The position numbers and the translations under genes were made by a program. From NCBI GenBank assembly GCA_026636295.1, contig CP089462.1, positions 310,001-374,000 on the forward strand: a DNA stretch of 64,000 nt, in the 5' to 3' direction. The notes beneath the pieces were generated by a model. It was not told the origin of the DNA, did no database searches, and was given only the letters and a program-made list of their open reading frames with translations. This document shows positions 62,251 through 64,000 of this stretch, piece by piece; within the stretch, counting starts at the first letter, position 1, and each line of letters opens with the position of its first letter. Source of the DNA: Medakamo hakoo (Eukaryota; Chlorophyta; Trebouxiophyceae; Coccomyxaceae).

Positions 62251-62563
62251 CACGAAAAAAACTCGGGAAGCGGTGTGGAGGGAGCAAAAAAAAAAAAAAC
62301 AAGAGTGCCGCCGAGGAACGTGCGCGGGCTTGCATCACACTCTCACCACCCACCCTCCACCCATGACGCCCCGACTGAACCCATCCGCTCTCACTCGCAC
62401 GCGTTTGAGCGCGCTCCGGCTCTCCCCACCCGCCCGCATCACAGGCAAAACGCTCACTCTCTCCCGCTGTGTTTTTTTGGTGCCTTCCGGAGGGGGCTTG
62501 TGCGCGCCGGCTCCCTCCCCACGACCACCCGCAGCCCCCCCACCCCCCTCCACACCCACCGGG
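62251..62563. other. Tandem spacer, no gene seen
   Basis: This 313-bp stretch lies between the UBP12-like stop and the start of the small membrane protein gene (both minus strand). It has an A run at 62286-62300 and pyrimidine-rich stretches. No supported feature. Confidence 0.5.
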
Positions 62564-64000
62564 CTAGGCGTAAATCTTGACCGGCCGTTCCAGCGCCGAC
62601 CCGCCACCGCTGCCGCCCCCGGCCCGCCGCCGCGGCCCGCGGTCCGCGTGCTCCAGGCCCAGGTACGTCGGCTCCGCCCCCTGGGCCGTGCCGCGGGCCT
62701 GCTTGCCAAACCGGGCCGAGACGTCGTCGCCGTCCGCCAGCGGCTCCGGCGGGCGCAGGTGCGGCACGGTCGCAAACTTCCAGGCCTCCCACTCGGCGTC
62801 GGGGACGGGAGCGCGCAGCCGGGCCCGGATGCGGGGTTTGATGTCGGCCAGCGTCTCGCCGTCGTCGACGCGTACGAAAAACGGGTCGCCGTGCGTCGTG
62901 ACGGCGCCGGTGGAGGCGGGCGGGGGGGGCGACCCGCCGGCGGGGGCGGCGGGCGCGGCGGACGGCGCCACGGAAAAGTGGCAGACCATGACCATGCGGG
63001 CGGTCGGGGGCAAGGGCTCGACTTCGTCGCTCTCCACCGGCTCGGCTCGCAGCGTCCAGTAGGCGTCGTTGATGTCGGCGACGCGGTCGGCCGGGCTGAA
63101 CACCTTGAAGACGCGGTGGGAGAAGATCTCCAGGAGGCGGAGGGGCTTGCCGGCCGCGGCGGGGCCGATGGTGGCGGCCAGGGCGGCCAGGGCGTCGCCC
63201 ACGGTCGCCTCGCGCGGGACCCGCACGGTGTGCGTGCGCGCGTCGCCGCCCGGCGGCAGCCACTCCAGGCGCAGCGGCTTGAGCTGCTCCAGCGCGGGCA
63301 GCGGCATGTCCAGGACTTCGTAGTACAGGACGCCGTCCGGCCCGTCCGGGGAGCAGGCCGACCCGCCGCCCAGGGCGGCCGTGGGCGGGCCGTACCCGGC
63401 CGGGCCGAGCATGTCCGCCAAACAGCCCGCGCCGCCGTGGCGCATGGGCGTCGGCTTGGGCGCGCCCGTGTACGGGTTGTGGCCCGTCAGGCGGACGTGG
63501 TCGCCGTCCGGGGGCGGCGGCGCGGGCGGGGGCGGGGCGGCCGCGTCGGCGGCAGCCTTGCGGCCGCGGCCTTTCGACGGCGGCGGCGGCGGCGGCGCGC
63601 CCGCCCGGCGCTGGAGCGCGGCCGCGAGCGCGGCCGTGACCGCGCCGTACGAGTCGCCCTTGGCCAGCTCCAGCGTGACGGCCGACGGGTCGGGCACGCC
63701 GTCGTCACCCGCTTCCTCGCGCGGCGCGTCCAGGCGTTTGAAGGCGACGATGCGGCGGGCGGCAGCCCACTCGAAAAACGCGGGCGCGGCCGCAAACCGA
63801 CCAGCGGGCGGCGCGCCCGGCACGCCGTCGGGGGGAGGGCCGGACGCAGCCGGCGGGCACGCCGCCTCGGCCCCCTCCTCCCCCACCGCTTCTTGGACGA
63901 CCAGGATGTCGCCATGCTCCAGCTGGGCGCCGCCCGCCAGGGTCTGGGCCCGGTCGGGGCGGTCGACCATGACGGCCGGCTCAAACTTGACTTCCTCAAA
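62564..64000 (-). CDS. UBP12: USP7/UBP12-type deubiquitinase, C-terminal part (cut by right edge)
   Basis: The frame is open to the right edge, so the N-terminus with the MATH and catalytic USP domains lies outside. The 478 visible residues match the C-terminal ubiquitin-like repeats of USP7/UBP12/13: FEPAVMVDRPDRAQTL, LEHGDILVVQEAV, YYEVLDMPLPALEQLKPLRL, LEIFSHRVFKVFSPADRVAD and INDAYWTLRAEPV. The end YLGLEHADRGPRRRAGGGSG, then LERPVKIYA, is the hallmark UBP12 tail. The enzyme removes ubiquitin from nuclear and cytosolic proteins, and the C-terminal repeats activate the catalytic domain. A proline/lysine-rich insert is present near 63480-63600. No intron is needed in the visible part. Confidence 0.93.
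   Translation of the reverse strand, partial: FEEVKFEPAVMVDRPDRAQTLAGGAQLEHGDILVVQEAVGEEGAEAACPPAASGPPPDGVPGAPPAGRFAAAPAFFEWAAARRIVAFKRLDAPREEAGDDGVPDPSAVTLELAKGDSYGAVTAALAAALQRRAGAPPPPPPSKGRGRKAAADAAAPPPPAPPPPDGDHVRLTGHNPYTGAPKPTPMRHGGAGCLADMLGPAGYGPPTAALGGGSACSPDGPDGVLYYEVLDMPLPALEQLKPLRLEWLPPGGDARTHTVRVPREATVGDALAALAATIGPAAAGKPLRLLEIFSHRVFKVFSPADRVADINDAYWTLRAEPVESDEVEPLPPTARMVMVCHFSVAPSAAPAAPAGGSPPPPASTGAVTTHGDPFFVRVDDGETLADIKPRIRARLRAPVPDAEWEAWKFATVPHLRPPEPLADGDDVSARFGKQARGTAQGAEPTYLGLEHADRGPRRRAGGGSGGGSALERPVKIYA

Noticed and set aside
1-64000. High-GC bacterial origin (actinomycete-like base composition)
   Set aside because: Introns, organelle transit peptides and eukaryote-only complexes exclude it.

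Overview
This window is nuclear DNA of a very GC-rich green alga or other Viridiplantae (GC looks close to 70 percent or above by eye). It is eukaryotic because most genes are split by GT-AG introns and the gene content is nuclear: TFIIA, NPC1, BRE1, APC10, MCM9 and NEDD8. It is green and photosynthetic because it carries an Lhcb-type light-harvesting protein, the cytochrome b6f subunit PetM, the import factor Tic22, and UGP3. The species cannot be fixed from the sequence; a GC-rich prasinophyte-grade or trebouxiophyte alga would fit. No transposon, virus copy, rRNA, tRNA or CRISPR array was recognised.

Layout, left to right: a 5'-truncated XK-related-like membrane protein (+); Lhcb (-); a Fused/TIO-type kinase (+); TFIIA large subunit (+); Tic22 (-) head to head with BRE1 (+); NPC1 (+); an orphan proline/alanine-rich protein (-); glycyl-tRNA synthetase (+); a double SET-type protein (+); a PP2C phosphatase (-); SCP2 (-) head to head with a SANT/Myb protein (+); eIF4B (+); UGP3 (-); CNOT4 (-) head to head with PetM (+); a Y14-like RRM protein (+); a small orphan (-) head to head with an MTHFR-like protein (+); a ubiquitin-fold protein (-); a UBL-NEDD8 fusion (-) head to head with a SAP/RRM protein (+); MCM9 (-) head to head with a PCGF/DRIP-type RING protein (+); N-acetylglutamate synthase (-) head to head with APC10 (+); a small plastid membrane protein (-); and the C-terminal part of a USP7/UBP12 deubiquitinase (-), cut by the right edge.

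Genes are tightly packed. Divergent spacers are often 90-280 bp and convergent spacers 115-600 bp. I place 35 introns. Nearly all lie near the 5' ends of genes, and their donors are mostly GTGAGT or GTGCGT. Frame and family alignment agree across every splice junction listed. The genes form no single pathway, but ubiquitin-type signalling is well represented (BRE1, CNOT4, UBL-NEDD8, a ubiquitin-fold protein, a PCGF/DRIP RING protein, APC10, UBP12). Plastid functions are scattered between them.

The most unusual item is the NEDD8 gene. It encodes a 178-residue precursor in which a divergent, lysine-free ubiquitin-like domain ending in Gly-Gly lies directly in front of a 76-residue NEDD8. A second ubiquitin-fold gene is next to it. 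Other points of interest are an MCM9 whose Walker B glutamate is replaced by glycine, a protein with two SET-like modules, and a cluster of perfect stem-loops behind the SCP2 gene.
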